A stretch of DNA of 31,157 nucleotides, taken from the IMG/VR virus record IMGVR_UViG_3300037296_000148, positions 1 through 31,157 of that record; one strand, written 5' to 3'. The notes below the pieces were generated by a model. The model did no database searches. It saw only the letters and a list, made by a program, of their open reading frames with translations, and was not told the DNA's origin. Positions 29,801-31,157 of this stretch are shown piece by piece. Source of the DNA: a virus. Within the stretch, counting starts at the first letter, position 1, and the number at the start of each line of letters is the position of its first letter. The translations under genes were made by a program, and so were the position numbers.

Positions 29801-29840
29801 CAGTTGAAGAGGGGAAGGATGGGGGTGGGTGGAATATAAG
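29801..29840 (+). repeat. Dispersed repeat, inverted copy F
   Basis: CAGTTGAAGAGGGGAAGG then ATGGGGGTGGGTGGAATATAAG. It is the G-strand version of the pyrimidine repeat and shares GGTGGAATATAAG with 22378-22390. With copy E it makes an inverted pair inside the origin region. Confidence 0.55.
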
Positions 29841-29982
29841 AATTTACTACAAAAGTATGGTTTCTTCTCTTCTCATTTCCAATAATGCTCTTTCAGCTAT
29901 AAAAATAAGGGGTTTGGTCTTGGAAATGGGGTTGGAAATGGGCTGGAAATGGGCTGGAAACGGAAACGTCATTTCCACCGGC

Positions 29983-30012
29983 TTGTCGTATTCCACCCGC
30001 CCCCTTCCCTAC
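29983..30012 (+). repeat. Dispersed pyrimidine-rich repeat, copy E
   Basis: TTGTCGTATTCCACCCGCC then CCCTTCCCTACC. It aligns with copies A-D from the TTCCACCCGCCC core onward. Confidence 0.65.
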
Positions 30013-30060
30013 CATCTGGCCGAAGGCCGTCCACGACGCTGGAAACGTTGGAAACGTGCG

Positions 30061-30118
30061 CTTGCGAAAAATGGTAGAACAGTTGTGATATATAAGACGT
30101 AACGGCCGCGCCAGCGGC
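30061..30118 (+). promoter_or_regulatory. Rightward promoter-like region and leader hairpin
   Basis: A TATATA box (30089-30094) precedes the 30124 gene; TTGCGA lies 21 bases before it (30062-30067). The leader holds a perfect GGCCGC/GCGGCC hairpin (30103-30118) with a 4-base loop, immediately before the start. It could drive the packaging operon across the window join. Confidence 0.5.
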
Positions 30119-30123
30119 CATCC

Positions 30124-30435
30124 ATGACACGGGTCTACGGCATGCCAAAGCAGCGCGCGGGTATTAAATCGGTCACGAAAGATCAGCGCCGGAAGGTGCT
30201 GACGATGTTGCTTGCAGGCGCAAGCCGCACGTCTGTGACGATGGAGTTGGGCTGGACGGCGAAGAAGCTTAGCGAAGTCAGCAAAGAGCTCTGCGCATCG
30301 AATATCGATATTAGCAGCATTGACGATGTAAATGCACGCGTGCGCGACTGCGTTACTTGTGCAGAGCCATTCGCATCGCACCACCGCGGGCACCGCATGT
30401 GCAACTACTGCAAGTATGAAGCGGAGCAAGTATAA
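30124..30435 (+). CDS. Zinc-ribbon helix-turn-helix regulator
   Basis: A 103-residue basic protein. The N-terminal half looks like a helix-turn-helix (KDQRRKVLTMLLAGASRTSVTMELGWTAKKLSEV, about 19-52). The C-terminal part has C-VTC (residues 75 and 78) and MCNYC (92 and 95) around a His/Arg loop, a likely zinc ribbon of the kind seen in GcrA-like and phage regulators. It may control transcription of the late genes downstream. The start codon lacks a good ribosome-binding site; ATG 30142 is an alternative. It ends in a TAATG overlap with the next gene. Confidence 0.65.
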   Translation: MTRVYGMPKQRAGIKSVTKDQRRKVLTMLLAGASRTSVTMELGWTAKKLSEVSKELCASNIDISSIDDVNARVRDCVTCAEPFASHHRGHRMCNYCKYEAEQV

Positions 30436-31073
30436 TGGCCGGCGGCGTCGACACGTCAGCGCTTGACCGGCGCATCGCACAAGCAACACACAAGCTGCGC
30501 CGGGTTGTTCGGAACGCTGCAAACGATACTGCGTTTCAAGTGCGCAAAGACACGCCGGGCTTGCTTGCTGATGGTCGCATTGACAGGCCGAAGCCATTCA
30601 CTGTTGCGTCAGCTGTTGCGAAAGTCGATCGGGCTTCGACGGACACAGACAGAGTTGTTGCGACGCTATCGATAACAGAAGCGCGGGCACGTTATCTCGT
30701 CAAGCTTGAGAAAGGCGTAAACGAACGAAACAAGATGATGCCAATCAGTGCGCAGGCAGGTGACAAACATGGCAACGTAAAGAAGGCGTTCAATCTCGGC
30801 CCGGCAACAAAGCAGGTCTTGCTGTCTAAGACAGATAGCAAAGGCCGTAAGAAGTATTTCGCTGGCAAGCCTGTGGGCGGCAATCGACCCGCGGGTATCT
30901 ATGAACGCAAGTATGCACGGGGCGGCAATACGCTGAAGTTGCACGTTCTCTTTATTAAGCGCCGCCGCATGGAGCCAAGGCTGGGACTGCGTGACCGGTG
31001 GAAGCGAGATGGTGCAAGCTTGCTTGCTGACAAAATCCGCGAGCAGCGCGCACGTCCGGAAAATCAGCTATGA
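30435..31073 (+). CDS. Minor tail protein, gpZ-like
   Basis: A 212-residue basic protein that resembles lambda gpZ (192 residues) and HK97 gp10 tail-completion proteins: an N-terminal helix (ALDRRIAQATHKLRRVVRNAANDTAFQVRKD), strands with TVASAVAKVD and VVATLSITEARARYLVKLEKG, and a basic C-terminal part (YFAGKPVGGNRPAGIYERK, LKLHVLFIKRRRMEP). It would complete the tail end that binds the head. In lambda the gene lies between FII and U, whereas here it lies just upstream of the terminase genes. It overlaps the regulator stop. Confidence 0.7.
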   Translation: MAGGVDTSALDRRIAQATHKLRRVVRNAANDTAFQVRKDTPGLLADGRIDRPKPFTVASAVAKVDRASTDTDRVVATLSITEARARYLVKLEKGVNERNKMMPISAQAGDKHGNVKKAFNLGPATKQVLLSKTDSKGRKKYFAGKPVGGNRPAGIYERKYARGGNTLKLHVLFIKRRRMEPRLGLRDRWKRDGASLLADKIREQRARPENQL

Positions 31074-31157
31074 AAAATTATATGCACTTGAAAAATAACG
31101 CAGAAAATTCACGGGTCCTCCTGCACCCCCCCCACCCTATGAGGTGGTTCTGACAAG
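31074..31157 (+). other. Intergenic stretch upstream of terminase, cos candidate
   Basis: The last 84 bases, joined to bases 1-70, make a non-coding stretch before the small terminase gene, where cos is usually found. It contains a run of eight Cs and a CCACC/GGTGG hairpin (31132-31147), then the 14-base terminal repeat. A/T-rich bases 31076-31110 may be a protein site. Confidence 0.5.
31144..31157. repeat. Terminal direct repeat, right copy
   Basis: Identical to bases 1-14. See the left copy. Confidence 0.85.

Larger units (their letters stand above)
29614..30056. other. ori: Iteron cluster, probable replication origin
   Basis: At least 14 copies of TTGGAAAYG or close variants lie in 443 bases. 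Plus-strand copies start at 29690, 29765, 29780, 29920, 29932, 29943, 29954, 30039 and 30048; minus-strand copies start at 29614, 29635, 29709, 29874 and 29970. Copies at 29920-29954 are 11-12 bases apart, about one helical turn, and partial copies fill the edges. A/T-rich stretches (29720-29765, 29830-29910) could melt. The cluster is gene-free and lies beside the VapE helicase gene. Confidence 0.8.

Noticed and set aside
1-31157. Insertion sequences, transposases or host genes
   Set aside because: No transposase motif, IS-type inverted ends or rRNA genes were seen; the only host-like sequence is the tRNA fragment.

Overview
The window looks like the complete genome of a temperate, lambda-like siphovirus of an alphaproteobacterium. 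The first 14 bases recur exactly as the last 14, so the sequence closes into a circle. The join falls in a non-coding stretch just upstream of the terminase genes, where a cos site would be expected. Host assignment rests on a GC-rich sequence and on a 3' fragment of a tRNA-Thr(GGT) gene that resembles, from memory, the alphaproteobacterial form. No database search was possible, so family assignments come from motifs, size and gene order.

The late region runs rightwards. It begins at about 30124, crosses the join and continues to 19236: a zinc-ribbon regulator and a gpZ-like tail protein (30124-31073), terminase small and large subunits, a Toprim protein, a gpW-like connector, a RuvC-like resolvase, a lambda-type portal, a fused prohead protease and major capsid protein, a capsid cement protein, small head proteins, gpFII-like and gpU-like joining proteins, a tail tube protein, tail chaperones joined by a probable -1 frameshift, a tape measure and four tail-tip proteins. 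A repressor-integrase pair follows (19291-20711), then a leftward gene of unknown function (20697-21260), a lysis cassette (endolysin, inner spanin, outer-spanin lipoprotein; 21402-22658) and a probable attP (about 22700-23035).

From 23041 to 29535 nearly all genes point left. They are small early or accessory genes, an operon of small membrane proteins that are holin candidates (26363-27591), and a VapE-type helicase (27820-29535). The exception is a rightward helix-turn-helix regulator at 25807-26397. Between the helicase and 30124 lies a gene-free 588-base stretch with 14 copies of a 9-base iteron, the best candidate replication origin. The Toprim protein and the VapE helicase probably replicate from it.

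Two shared regulatory codes stand out. Five 30-base elements (CCATCGTTTTTCCG, 10 bases, then TA-N3-T) precede the connector, capsid, tail, lysis and small-membrane-protein operons and look like a phage-specific late promoter. A second motif (TTGTCCACTTGTT-like, often about 21 bases before a TATATA-like box) marks early or regulatory regions. A dispersed polypyrimidine repeat recurs at operon borders and also inside two genes.
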